DNA from: JBFGFX01 sp965232455
GTDB taxonomy: Bacteria; Pseudomonadota; Gammaproteobacteria; Steroidobacterales; Woeseiaceae
Direction of reading: 5' to 3'
Length of the DNA stretch: 64,000 nt
Assembly: GCA_965232455.1 (NCBI GenBank)
Contig: OZ246981.1
Location: 1,488,001 to 1,552,000 of the forward strand
The translations under genes and the position numbers were made by a program. Positions 25,064 through 33,168 of the stretch are shown one piece after another (the stretch's first letter is position 1; every line of letters begins with the position of its first letter). The notes beneath the pieces were generated by a model. The model was given only the letters and a program-made list of their open reading frames with translations. It was not told where the DNA came from and ran no database searches.

Positions 25064-26806
25064 ATGAACCCGGCTACCGGGCGTCGACGGCGTCTTCTGG
25101 CCGGGATTTGCGCCGCTGCGGCCGCGGTTTTTATCGCGGCATTCTCGTCGTCGTGTTCGTTTGGGCCCGCGGACTACGACATTGTCATACGTGGCGGCAC
25201 CGTTTATGACGGCCTCGGCGGCGAGCCCTACGTCGCCGACGTTGCACTCGTCGACGAACGCATCGCCGCCATCGGCGACCTCAGCGGACAAGACGCAGCG
25301 CTCGACATCGACGCAAGCGGCCTTGCGGTGTCACCCGGTTTCATCAACATGTTGTCGTGGGCGAACCGGTCGCTGATAGAAGACGGCCGCGGCATGAGCG
25401 ACATCAAGCAGGGCGTGACGCTGGAGATAATGGGCGAAGGTTCCTCCATGGGCCCGCTGAACGACGCGATGAAAGCGGAGGCGCTGGAACGACAGGGCGA
25501 CATCAAGTTCGATATTACCTGGACGAGCCTGGGCGAATATCTCGAATTCCTCACCCGGAAAGGCGTTTCCCCAAACGTCGCGTCTTACGTGGGCGCGACG
25601 ACGCTGCGCATTCACGAAGTCGGTTACGAAGACAGAAAAGCGACGCCCGAAGAACTTGCGCGCATGCAGGACCTCGTGCGTAACGCGATGCGCGAGGGCG
25701 CTTTAGGCGTCGGCTCTTCCCTCATCTACACGCCCGCGAGTTTCGCGGACACGGACGAGTTACTGGCCCTGGTCTCCGCGGCGGCCGAATTCGGCGGCGC
25801 CTATATTTCACACCTGCGCTCCGAGGGCGATCGTCTGGAAGAAGCCGTGCAGGAACTGATCAAAATCGCCAGCCTGACCGGCGCACCTGCCGAAATTTAT
25901 CACCTCAAGGCGTCGGGAAAATCGAACTGGCACAAGCTGGAGAACGTGTTTGCGTTGATCGAGTCTGCTCGTTCGGCCGGCATCCGGGTGTCGGCCGACA
26001 TGTACGCCTACCCGGCCGGCTCGACCGGGCTGAACGCAACGATGCCGCCCTGGGTACAGGAAGGCGGCCACGACGCCTGGCTCGAGCGGCTTCAGGACCC
26101 CGAGATACGTGAGCGCGTCGCTCGCGAAATGCGCGATCGCGACGCCGATTGGGAGAACTTTTTCGTCCAGGCGGGCCCTGACGGCATACTGCTGCTGGGC
26201 TTCCGAAACCCGGCGCTGCGGCCGCTGATCGGAAAAACGCTCGCGCAGGTTGCCGAAGAACGCGGTACCAGCGCAGCCGAGACCGCCATGGATCTCGTCG
26301 TGCAGGACAATAGCCGGGTTGATGCGGCATTCTTCCTGATGTCCGAGGAGAACGTTCGCAAGAAGGTCGGCAAACCGTGGATCAGTTTCGGCTCCGACGC
26401 CGGTGCGCTTGCCGCCGAGGGCGTATTCCTGCAGTCGAGCACGCACCCCCGCGCTTACGGAAACTTCGCGCGTGTTCTCGGGCGGTATTCAAGAGACGAG
26501 GAGCTGCTGAGTCTTGCCGATGCGGTGCGACGCATGACCTCGCTACCCGCATCCAATATCGGCATCCGCGACCGGGGCCAACTCGCGGAAGGCTTTTACG
26601 GCGACGTGGTAGTCTTCGATCCGGCAACGATCAGCGACCACGCGACGTTCCCTGAGCCGCATCAATACGCCAGCGGCGTCGTTCACGTGTTCGTCAACGG
26701 TGAACAGGTTTTGAAAGACGGTGAACACACCGGCGCAATGCCGGGCCAGGTCGTTCGCGGGCCCGGTTGGACGGGTTGGTACGAGGGTACAGCCGATACG
26801 CGGTGA
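25064..26806 (+). CDS. Exported N-acyl-D-amino-acid deacylase / amidohydrolase (D-aminoacylase type)
   Basis: A 580-residue protein with an Arg-rich start and signal helix (about residues 8-28, ending SSSCS, a possible lipobox). Family features: the urease-like IVIRGGTVYDGLGGEPYVADVA opening, the SGLAVSPGFINM segment, IYHLKASGKSNWHK, and the C-terminal GQLAEGFYGDVVVFDP that returns to the amidohydrolase sandwich. In D-aminoacylases the early metal motif is HxH or similar; here the segment reads INMLSWANRSL, so a normal metal pair is not seen there. The start at ATG 25064 has GGAAG eight bases upstream; the TTG at 25037 is rejected. Likely cleaves N-acyl-D-amino acids in the periplasm, with the M19 dipeptidase. 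Confidence 0.85.
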   Translation: MNPATGRRRRLLAGICAAAAAVFIAAFSSSCSFGPADYDIVIRGGTVYDGLGGEPYVADVALVDERIAAIGDLSGQDAALDIDASGLAVSPGFINMLSWANRSLIEDGRGMSDIKQGVTLEIMGEGSSMGPLNDAMKAEALERQGDIKFDITWTSLGEYLEFLTRKGVSPNVASYVGATTLRIHEVGYEDRKATPEELARMQDLVRNAMREGALGVGSSLIYTPASFADTDELLALVSAAAEFGGAYISHLRSEGDRLEEAVQELIKIASLTGAPAEIYHLKASGKSNWHKLENVFALIESARSAGIRVSADMYAYPAGSTGLNATMPPWVQEGGHDAWLERLQDPEIRERVAREMRDRDADWENFFVQAGPDGILLLGFRNPALRPLIGKTLAQVAEERGTSAAETAMDLVVQDNSRVDAAFFLMSEENVRKKVGKPWISFGSDAGALAAEGVFLQSSTHPRAYGNFARVLGRYSRDEELLSLADAVRRMTSLPASNIGIRDRGQLAEGFYGDVVVFDPATISDHATFPEPHQYASGVVHVFVNGEQVLKDGEHTGAMPGQVVRGPGWTGWYEGTADTR

Positions 26807-26914
26807 GATTCGTCTCGATTGTAGCCGCGTGCCGCGTTCGGATCGCAGACGACCGCTTCCCTGCCGGGTGGGGTCGTATCCCGACGCAGACTTTCCTCGC
26901 CGATGGCGTGCGGT

Positions 26915-27019
26915 TCAGGCGCGGATTTTGCCCGTCGCGATGCCCAGCAGTATGAGCCCGATGGCGATGACGGATGCGGGCCCCGCAATCTGACAGATTG
27001 TGATGACGATATCGGCCAA
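26915..27019 (-). CDS. 34-residue membrane microprotein (TTG start)
   Basis: A 35-codon frame with TTG start, preceded by AGAGGG seven bases upstream. The product is almost all hydrophobic: a helix with Ile, Ala, Gly and Val that includes PASVIAIGLILLGIATG and ends in KIRA, the positive end pointing to the cytosol. It lies 103 bases past the stop of the 143-residue membrane-coiled-coil gene on the same strand. A real microprotein or an accident; only the ribosome site and composition favour it. Confidence 0.35.
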   Translation of the reverse strand: MADIVITICQIAGPASVIAIGLILLGIATGKIRA

Positions 27020-27122
27020 GGTTTCACCCTCTTGTTGTCGGGCGAGCAATACCTCACCCAGGGCGATGTTCCACCCGTGACGGCCTTCGATGAATTCGTA
27101 GATCTACCTATCGCGACAGGCC

Positions 27123-27554
27123 CTAGAACGAGAACGGTCGATCGTCCGGACCGTCGCCCGGTAGGTATTTTTTGCGCAGCGAGACGTGCTTGTTCGGCGG
27201 GTGCTCCTCGTAGATGACACGACGGAGCAGATTGGCAGCCACCAAGACCCGATCGTCCGCTATCTTCTTGAGGGCGGCCGCGTCGCTCAGAGCGTCCTTC
27301 GCTTCTTCGAGCAGCCTCGGCTTGACCGACGACGCGCGGGCTTTGAGCTTGTCGACTGCTCGCTGCGCCGCGGCCACCGACTTCTTCGCCTTTTCCGATT
27401 CGCGCTCCGCCTCCCTCAGAACGCCGACAGCGTGACGAAGCTGGCCCCGGGCGGAGCGTCTCAGGATGGCCCGCATGACGATCCCGGCGACAAGAATCGC
27501 CAGAACGGCGGCGACCCAAAGCGCCCAGTTTTGCCGCAGCGTTTCAATGTCCAT
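27123..27554 (-). CDS. Single-pass membrane protein with cytosolic coiled coil
   Basis: A 143-residue protein. A hydrophobic helix (about residues 12-32, ALWVAAVLAILVAGIVMRAIL) is followed by a long, strongly charged helical stretch rich in Ala, Lys, Glu and Arg (about 35-110) that would form a coiled coil, then a basic tail ending PGDGPDDRPFSF. I do not recognise a family. Such proteins are sometimes scaffolds or regulators of membrane enzymes. The ATG at 27554 starts MDIETLRQN. It lies 127 bases downstream of the DUF4389 gene on the same strand. Confidence 0.7.
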   Translation of the reverse strand: MDIETLRQNWALWVAAVLAILVAGIVMRAILRRSARGQLRHAVGVLREAERESEKAKKSVAAAQRAVDKLKARASSVKPRLLEEAKDALSDAAALKKIADDRVLVAANLLRRVIYEEHPPNKHVSLRKKYLPGDGPDDRPFSF

Positions 27555-27681
27555 CCTCGCGAACTATACCATCGCGGCCGCCGACGACTGCATCCACTCT
27601 CAAGCGGCGATCGGCCGCCCGGTCGACACCGACGGGGCGGCGGACTCTAGGCCGCAGCGTTCACCCGTTGGCAGGTCCGTG

Positions 27682-28020
27682 TTAGCTGCCCGACGGCCAA
27701 TCCCGCTCGAAGGGAAACGGCCGTTCATCGGTGTAATACGTCAGGTAGTCGATAATTTCGCAGGTGTAAACGCCCAGCGAATGTCCGAAGCCCGTCAGCT
27801 TCTCGTTGGGTTTCGAGGTAAACAACGTCCAGAAAAACTGCAAGACGACAACGGCAAACACGACCCCGCGGGTGACGGCGTAAATGGCTAGGCAGACAAC
27901 CATGAAGAGCAAACGCAGCCACGTCGAACGTGATTTGAGGTTTGCTTCGATGTCCGGTGGATCCTTCGCTACGGTATCTTCCGGTTCAACGTGATCGCGG
28001 GGTTGCTCGTCAGCTGCCAT
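27682..28020 (-). CDS. DUF4389 membrane protein
   Basis: A 112-residue protein with an acidic, disordered N-terminus (about 30 residues), one long hydrophobic segment (about residues 36-66, LLFMVVCLAIYAVTRGVVFAVVVLQFFW) and the characteristic C-terminal part with SKPNEKLTGFGHSLG, YTCEIIDYLTYYTDERPFPF and a final DWP. That tail is diagnostic of the DUF4389 family of small inner-membrane proteins, widespread in Gammaproteobacteria and of unknown function. ATG 28020 is clear. It is part of a row of small membrane-protein genes (26915-28418) on the same strand. Confidence 0.88.
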   Translation of the reverse strand: MAADEQPRDHVEPEDTVAKDPPDIEANLKSRSTWLRLLFMVVCLAIYAVTRGVVFAVVVLQFFWTLFTSKPNEKLTGFGHSLGVYTCEIIDYLTYYTDERPFPFERDWPSGS

Positions 28021-28136
28021 TACGTGTTCTCTCCTGCGGATAGTGGGACATTGGCAATGACGCGCCGGTCCACGCGTTCTCGTGGCTCGTACGGGTCACG
28101 CCGCCATCCCATAGGATGGGGACGGAACGGCTGTAA

Positions 28137-28418
28137 TCAACCTGCGGAAAAGTACTGATAGAGAAAAAAGGCGGCTACGAGCAGGGCCAGCACACCCAGC
28201 AAACGACCGGTGTTGGCTTCCTCGGATATCCCCTGGAGCCGGGGGTTGTTCTGCGCGTGACGTGCGGCGGCCCGGTCGACCAGCACTTTTGCGTTCGCCA
28301 GACCCAATCCGGTCGCTTCACGGAGCAACTTTATTGCGACGATTTTCCGGCCTTCTGCAATCGCCTGAAGGACTTCCGCCGGCAGTTCTTGGTCGGCAAC
28401 GACAATTTCGGATTTCAT
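28137..28418 (-). CDS. Ribosomal L7/L12 C-terminal-domain-like protein with membrane anchor
   Basis: A 93-residue protein. Residues about 12-50 (EVLQAIAEGRKIVAIKLLREATGLGLANAKVLVD) match the helix-strand pattern of the C-terminal domain of ribosomal L7/L12, in which the conserved LREATGLGLAEAK helix binds translation factors. It lacks the ribosome-binding N-terminal part and ends in a membrane helix (about 72-91, GRLLGVLALLVAAFFLYQYF). It is therefore not the ribosomal protein itself. Function unknown. It lies with other small membrane proteins; the next gene upstream is the monohaem cytochrome at 28520. ATG 28418 follows a sensible reading frame. Confidence 0.8.
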   Translation of the reverse strand: MKSEIVVADQELPAEVLQAIAEGRKIVAIKLLREATGLGLANAKVLVDRAAARHAQNNPRLQGISEEANTGRLLGVLALLVAAFFLYQYFSAG

Positions 28419-28519
28419 CTTTTTTTGCTTTCGGATCGCTCACTGACGTGCAAATCCTAGCAAAACCCGCTTGCACCCAAACCCGCACTGGGTCTCATTT
28501 TTTGCGCGCCGATAGTGGG

Positions 28520-29044
28520 TTATCGCACCTGATAGACCCAGACGAAATTGTCCCGATTCGGCATTTCGACCGCCGCGAGCGTCTCGGCATTCAGTTCCTC
28601 GGTTTCCTCAACGATGTCGTTGAGAAAGAGAAGGTAGGCGGTTAGCGAATAGACCTCGTCCGCCGACAGGCTGCCGGGCGTTTGATACGGCATGGCGCGC
28701 CGGATGTAGTCGAATACGGTCGTCGCGTACGGCCAATAGCTGCCCACGGTCTTCAACGGCCATGTATCGTCGATTGTGCCGTGCCCGCCCGCCAGGCGAT
28801 CGTTGGCGCCATCAGTTCCATTCTCGCCGTGGCACGCCAGGCAATGCTGCCGGTAAAGTTGCGCGCCCCGCGACGCGTTACCGCTGCCCTCGGGGAGTCC
28901 GGAGCCGTCGGGCAATACGACATAATCCAACGCCGAAACCGCTTCCGGCGTCAGCGCTTCACCGAGCGCCGGACTCTCGGCGCTAGCCTGCGCAGCCACC
29001 CACAGCAGGCAGAAACAGGCATTTCGAGCCTTAAAAATGCACAT
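28520..29044 (-). CDS. Monohaem cytochrome c partner of SoxC-like enzyme
   Basis: A 174-residue exported cytochrome. A signal segment (about residues 8-22, ACFCLLWVAAQASAE) precedes a class I haem c site CLACH at 68-72, and a Met ligand is likely in the RRAMPYQTPGSL segment. The SoxCD cytochrome SoxD is normally about 380 residues with two haems; this protein is under half that size and has one, so it is a SoxD-like or simpler electron acceptor. Its ATG overlaps the molybdoenzyme gene by 14 bases, showing tight coupling. Electrons would pass from the molybdenum centre to the respiratory chain. Confidence 0.85.
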   Translation of the reverse strand: MCIFKARNACFCLLWVAAQASAESPALGEALTPEAVSALDYVVLPDGSGLPEGSGNASRGAQLYRQHCLACHGENGTDGANDRLAGGHGTIDDTWPLKTVGSYWPYATTVFDYIRRAMPYQTPGSLSADEVYSLTAYLLFLNDIVEETEELNAETLAAVEMPNRDNFVWVYQVR

Positions 29045-30290
29045 TGCTCAGCTCTCCTCTTCTGCTGACCTGCCAAGCCTGAATGCCGTTGTAATGATAA
29101 AATGAATTGCGTGCGCGACCTGCCAGCACCGCGGCACGAGTGGGCTGCACGTTGCCCGCGTCGTCGCTTGCCCGGCTCAGGATGATTGCCGGTCCTCCGT
29201 CCCAGTTCCACGCGCTGCGAAATCGGGTCAGGCATTTCGGCAAGACATGCTCATCGAGCGCCGACTCCGCCCAGGTTTTACCACCGTCGGCCGATACTTC
29301 GACCCGCCGTATACGACCGCTGCCGGACCAGGCAATGCCGGAGATCTGGTAAATGCCGGTTGGCCCCAGGCTCAAACCGGGGGATGGGCTCGTAATAACC
29401 GATTTGACGCCCATCGGGAACGAAAACAGTTCGGCGATACCGTCGTCCCGTAAATCCGAGTATTTTGAGGTCTCGTCTTTGGTCATCGCGGGTTGATCGG
29501 TAACTTTCAAGGACCGCAGCCACTTTACGCTCATGTTTCCTTCCCAGCCCGGCAGAAACAGGCGCATTGGATAGCCGTTTGCCGGGCGCAGCGGCTCGCC
29601 GTTTTGGTACAGGGCAACGATGGCATCGTCGAGCGCTTTGGCTAGCGGCACGCTGCGGCTCATCATCGCCGCATCCGCGCCGTCCGCGATCAGCCATTTA
29701 CCTTCGGGCTTGATACCCGTTTCTTCGAGCAGGACGGACAAGGGTACGCCGCCCCACTCGCTCGCCGAAATCAGCCCGTGCAGCTGGCTGGGCGGCCCCT
29801 GGACGGGATAGGGCGCGAGCAAGGCCGCGCTGTTGCCGGAACACTCGAGGAACCGGATACGTGACACCGTCTCGTAACGTGTCAGCGACGCAACCGAAAA
29901 CGCGAGCGGGCGTTCGACCAGACCGTGTATCGCGAGGCGGTGCCGATCGGGATCGATGGCGGGAATGCCGCTATGATGCCGCTCGAAATGCAGCCGGCTC
30001 GGCGTGATGATCCCGTCCAGATGTTCGATCGGCGTGCGTGAAGACCCGGACCCGGTCGTGCCCGGCCGCCCGGCGATGTTCACTCGTTTTCGGTGCGCTT
30101 CGTAAGGTGACGGCTCGCCGCTTTCGCTCATGCCGGCACCCGGCTGCTTCATCCAGGCTTCGCGCGCATCCGCCGGTGCCGTTGCAGTCAACAGCGTCGT
30201 AGCGCTCGCCGCACCCGCACTGAGAAAAAAACGCCGATCCAACAACCCGTTTCCAGCCGCCGGCGGCAGTCCCGCATCCTTCCTGGTCAT
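29031..30290 (-). CDS. soxC: SoxC-like molybdoenzyme (sulfane/sulfite dehydrogenase)
   Basis: A 419-residue enzyme of the sulfite oxidase family. The Tat signal (LLDRRFFLSAGAASATTLL at about 16-34) directs the folded protein, with its molybdenum cofactor, to the periplasm. Molybdenum-coordinating Cys150 is in RIRFLECSGNSAA. The PGAGMSESGEPSPYE stretch before the catalytic domain, together with ECSGNSA and the C-terminal Ig-like dimerisation domain (RRVEVSADGGKTW), are those of SoxC. SoxC oxidises the sulfane sulfur on SoxYZ, but SoxXYZAB are absent here, so direct sulfite or another sulfur compound may be the substrate. ATG 30290 has an AGAGGGGG ribosome site. Confidence 0.9.
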   Translation of the reverse strand: MTRKDAGLPPAAGNGLLDRRFFLSAGAASATTLLTATAPADAREAWMKQPGAGMSESGEPSPYEAHRKRVNIAGRPGTTGSGSSRTPIEHLDGIITPSRLHFERHHSGIPAIDPDRHRLAIHGLVERPLAFSVASLTRYETVSRIRFLECSGNSAALLAPYPVQGPPSQLHGLISASEWGGVPLSVLLEETGIKPEGKWLIADGADAAMMSRSVPLAKALDDAIVALYQNGEPLRPANGYPMRLFLPGWEGNMSVKWLRSLKVTDQPAMTKDETSKYSDLRDDGIAELFSFPMGVKSVITSPSPGLSLGPTGIYQISGIAWSGSGRIRRVEVSADGGKTWAESALDEHVLPKCLTRFRSAWNWDGGPAIILSRASDDAGNVQPTRAAVLAGRARNSFYHYNGIQAWQVSRRGELSNVHF

Positions 30291-30325
30291 CGTTTTCCCC
30301 CTCTGAGCACGCCGATCTTACCGGC

Positions 30326-31789
30326 TCAGTGAGCGGCAAAAAACCGCGTCAGCCGTACCATCGCCTCGGTATCGAAACGACAGTAGCGGCGCAGCTGAGC
30401 GTCGATTTCCGCCACCCTGGCCGCGTCGGTGCCCGCGGCCACTGCCTCCAAATAAGCTAAAGAAGCAGCCGTACCCTCCTGAATTCCTTCTAATTTTGAG
30501 TAGTCCATATCGGGAGCAACCTGCGGCAATACCGCCTTGATCGACCAGGAGCCGCGCATATCTGGGTGATAAAAGCTGGCCTGCACGACGGGTTTCAGGT
30601 CCACGAGCCTCACGGCTAGCGAATCAAGCGACGCTCGCAGGTCCGGGAAAAGAGCGGCAAGTCTCTCGATCATCGTTTTTTCGTAGGGCGAATACGTCAG
30701 TATCGGCCCCGACTTGCCAAGACCGCGAATGAGCGACTCGGCAAGGCGCCGGAAAGGCGCCACACCGCTCAAATCCAGGAACTCGGCGTGCCGAAGCTCA
30801 TCCGGCGCGGACTCGAAATGGCAGGACCATTGAAACGGCAGCGCGTGATAGGGCCGCATGCCCGAAAAAACCGGAACCGCGGGACCGATACTCTCGAAAT
30901 CCAGGTAATAACGCGGGTAGTCGAGAGAGCGCACGAACTCGCCCGCGGCCGGAAGTATCTCCTCCCGGCCCGACACGACGACGCGCTGCACCCTGCGCTG
31001 GTTTTCCGTGAGCCGGTCAGCCGGTACGTCCCGCACGTCGCGGTATCCCCTCGCGACGAACTCGGCCAGCCTGCCCTTGTTCGCCCTCGGCAGCTCGAAA
31101 AGGTTGTGTTCGGCGTCAACGGGCCAGCAGTGCGTCACAAACGGGCATTCGTACGGTTTAAAGCAGTGCGCACCGACGGCGACGTCCGGCTCCCCGCCGC
31201 TTATCGCTTCCCGGGCGGTCCGCACCCAGCCGGCAACGGTCGGCTCCAGCTCGCCGACCTCTTCGCTGAGGTCCACTTCATGTAACAGCCCGCGGTAGCT
31301 GCCGTCGCCCGGATACACGAACTGATTGTCCACATGCGCCAGAGACACGCGCGACAATGGATAACCGGCGGAACGAAACACCCAGCTCTGCACGGCGCAG
31401 TCGAAATGGTAGTGCGGCTCGACCCGGGTTGATGCCTTGACCTCGACAATCCGCCACGTGTCGCCATCCGGCAGCAGTAGGTCGGCCCGCACGAGGACGC
31501 CGCCGTATTCGACCGTCGCCTCGAAAATCGGCGAATTCGGATCACCGCCGAGCAAGCGCGCCGATTTGCGCAGCGCATGTTTGATGCCCCCTTCGTAGGG
31601 AATCAGCGTTGCGTTGCCGTCCGAATAAATCGCCTGAGCCGTCGCCCCAACCGCGTGGCCGGTGGCAAACGCCTGCTGCGCTTCGTCACTGACAACGGCC
31701 AGCTGGGGTTTATGGACCTCCAAGTACAGGCGTTTCAGGCATTGGCGCGCCGACATCAGTTTCGATTTGGAAAGGCGCCACCTGGACAC
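30326..31789 (-). CDS. DUF2779 protein with Cas4-like nuclease and second exonuclease-like domain
   Basis: A 487-residue protein. The N-terminal half is a PD-(D/E)XK nuclease: Asp103 in RADLLLP and E116-V-K118 in WRIVEVKAS, with cysteines at 17, 209, 215 and 221 placed as in the iron-sulfur cluster of Cas4/AddB-type enzymes. The C-terminal half (DUF2779) has YYLDFES (D297, E299) and CRFDTEAMV, resembling the acidic residues of a DEDD-type 3'-5' exonuclease. Acts on DNA or RNA; role unknown. GTG 31789 is the start, since the family normally opens with SKSKLMSARQCLKRLYLE. No Cas, restriction or phage gene adjoins it. Confidence 0.85.
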   Translation of the reverse strand: MSRWRLSKSKLMSARQCLKRLYLEVHKPQLAVVSDEAQQAFATGHAVGATAQAIYSDGNATLIPYEGGIKHALRKSARLLGGDPNSPIFEATVEYGGVLVRADLLLPDGDTWRIVEVKASTRVEPHYHFDCAVQSWVFRSAGYPLSRVSLAHVDNQFVYPGDGSYRGLLHEVDLSEEVGELEPTVAGWVRTAREAISGGEPDVAVGAHCFKPYECPFVTHCWPVDAEHNLFELPRANKGRLAEFVARGYRDVRDVPADRLTENQRRVQRVVVSGREEILPAAGEFVRSLDYPRYYLDFESIGPAVPVFSGMRPYHALPFQWSCHFESAPDELRHAEFLDLSGVAPFRRLAESLIRGLGKSGPILTYSPYEKTMIERLAALFPDLRASLDSLAVRLVDLKPVVQASFYHPDMRGSWSIKAVLPQVAPDMDYSKLEGIQEGTAASLAYLEAVAAGTDAARVAEIDAQLRRYCRFDTEAMVRLTRFFAAH

Positions 31790-31840
31790 GGTTGGAGTGC
31801 TCCCGTAACGGTCGTTCGCCGCCGGTGTACGTTGGCGGCC

Positions 31841-32986
31841 CTAAGCCAGCGCCTGTTCCAGATCGGCGATCAGGTCCTCTACGACCTCGATACCGATCGA
31901 CAACCGGAGCAGGTCCTCGGGAATCGGGCTGCTTGCCCCCTCGATCGAGTACCGGTGTTCAATCAAGCTTTCAATGCCACCGAGCGACGTTGCGCGTATG
32001 AAGGTTCGGCAACGGCCGGCCACGTCGAGTGCGGCCGACTGGCCGCCTTTGATCCGCAACGAAAGCATCCCGCCGAAACCGCCGTGCATCTGCCGGGCGG
32101 CGGTCCGATGCCCCGGGTGGGAGGACAGGCCGGGATAAAGCACCGCTTCCACGCGCGGATGGCCCTCAAAATGCCGCGCGATCGCCAGCGCCGATTCGCT
32201 GGCGCGACGCACCCGGAGAAACAGCGTGCGCATCCCGCGTTGCAGGAGCCAGGCCTCGAAACTGCCGAGAATTGCTCCGCCATGAGAACGCACCTCCCGA
32301 ATGCGCGCCCAAAAATCGTCGTTTTGCCGGCAGGCAAGCGCACCGGCAACGACGTCACCGTGGCCGTTGAGATACTTGGTGGCCGAATGCATGACGACGT
32401 CGGCGCCCAACTCCAACGGACGGGTAAGAACTGGGGTTGCTACGGTCGCATCCGCGACCAGCCTTGCACCGACCGAATGCGCCGCATCGGCCGCCGCCGC
32501 AATATCGACGATGTCCCAGGTCGGATTACTGGGCGTCTCGATCCAGAGAATGCGCGTTTCGTCCGCGCGCAGCTTCGCCTCCTGGTCGCCAGGCACGCCC
32601 GCATCGTAAAAATCGAGCTTCAGCCCCCAGGTCCGGCAGAACTCGCTCAGCCATCCACGCAATCCCCAGTACATGACTTTCGGGGCGACAATGCGGTCGC
32701 CCGGTTCGAGCGCCTGGACGACCGCCATTGCGGCGGCCATCCCGGAACTGAACAGCAAAGCGTCGTCGGCGTTCTCGAGATGCTTGAGCATCGACTCGGC
32801 GGCCTCATAGACCGGGTTTTCGTCTCGCGCATAACTGTGCGCGGCGTTGACGAGTTCGTAATCCCGGCCGCGCGCAAACGTCGTGGACGGCTGGATCGGC
32901 GGTATCACCCCGCCGGTCGAGGGATCGACGTAATGCAAACCCTGTGCGATCAGCGTTTCAGGCCGTACACCGTCTTTTTCCACCAT
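31841..32986 (-). CDS. PLP-dependent trans-sulfuration enzyme (cystathionine beta-lyase or gamma-synthase type)
   Basis: A 381-residue cytosolic enzyme of the Cys/Met-metabolism family. It has YARDENPVYEAAE, FSSGMAAAMAVV, the Tyr-containing segment MYWGLRGW, and the PLP-lysine motif HSATKYLNGHGDV. The N-terminal VIPPIQPSTTFARG is family-typical. It interconverts homocysteine, cysteine and cystathionine; MetC-like beta-lyase is likeliest. Exact reaction cannot be settled by sequence alone. It follows the DUF2779 gene's start by 51 bases on the same strand. ATG 32986 is clear. Confidence 0.9.
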   Translation of the reverse strand: MVEKDGVRPETLIAQGLHYVDPSTGGVIPPIQPSTTFARGRDYELVNAAHSYARDENPVYEAAESMLKHLENADDALLFSSGMAAAMAVVQALEPGDRIVAPKVMYWGLRGWLSEFCRTWGLKLDFYDAGVPGDQEAKLRADETRILWIETPSNPTWDIVDIAAAADAAHSVGARLVADATVATPVLTRPLELGADVVMHSATKYLNGHGDVVAGALACRQNDDFWARIREVRSHGGAILGSFEAWLLQRGMRTLFLRVRRASESALAIARHFEGHPRVEAVLYPGLSSHPGHRTAARQMHGGFGGMLSLRIKGGQSAALDVAGRCRTFIRATSLGGIESLIEHRYSIEGASSPIPEDLLRLSIGIEVVEDLIADLEQALA

Positions 32987-33045
32987 CGCTCAGCGTCTCG
33001 TCGCACCCCGGAATTGGCCAGTCTAAACGAAGGCTCCGCCCGCCG

Positions 33046-33168
33046 TCAGCCGATCGTTTCGCTGTAAATGCGCCGGACGTTGCCACCCATGACTTTCTCG
33101 AGCTCATCGTCGGACAAACCGCGATCCTTCAGGCCATCCCATATCGTTTCCATGCGCCGCGGCATGTC
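33046..33168 (-). pseudogene. C-terminal remnant of an M19-like metal-dependent hydrolase
   Basis: About 40 codons read DMPRRMETIWDGLKDRGLSD..., then DELEKVMGGNVRRIYSE, matching the C-terminal end of M19 dipeptidases (compare ERGYSEADIKKILGGNTLRVW of the intact gene at 23780). Upstream in this frame, and in the other minus-strand frames, there is no catalytic domain, so only the last piece of a hydrolase gene is left. It is not a copy of the 23780 gene; the sequences differ throughout. Confidence 0.6.

Noticed and set aside
27123..27554. Reading the membrane coiled-coil protein as an ATP synthase b-subunit
   Set aside because: The anchor-plus-charged-helix layout is similar, but the size, tail and neighbours do not fit and no ATP synthase genes are near.
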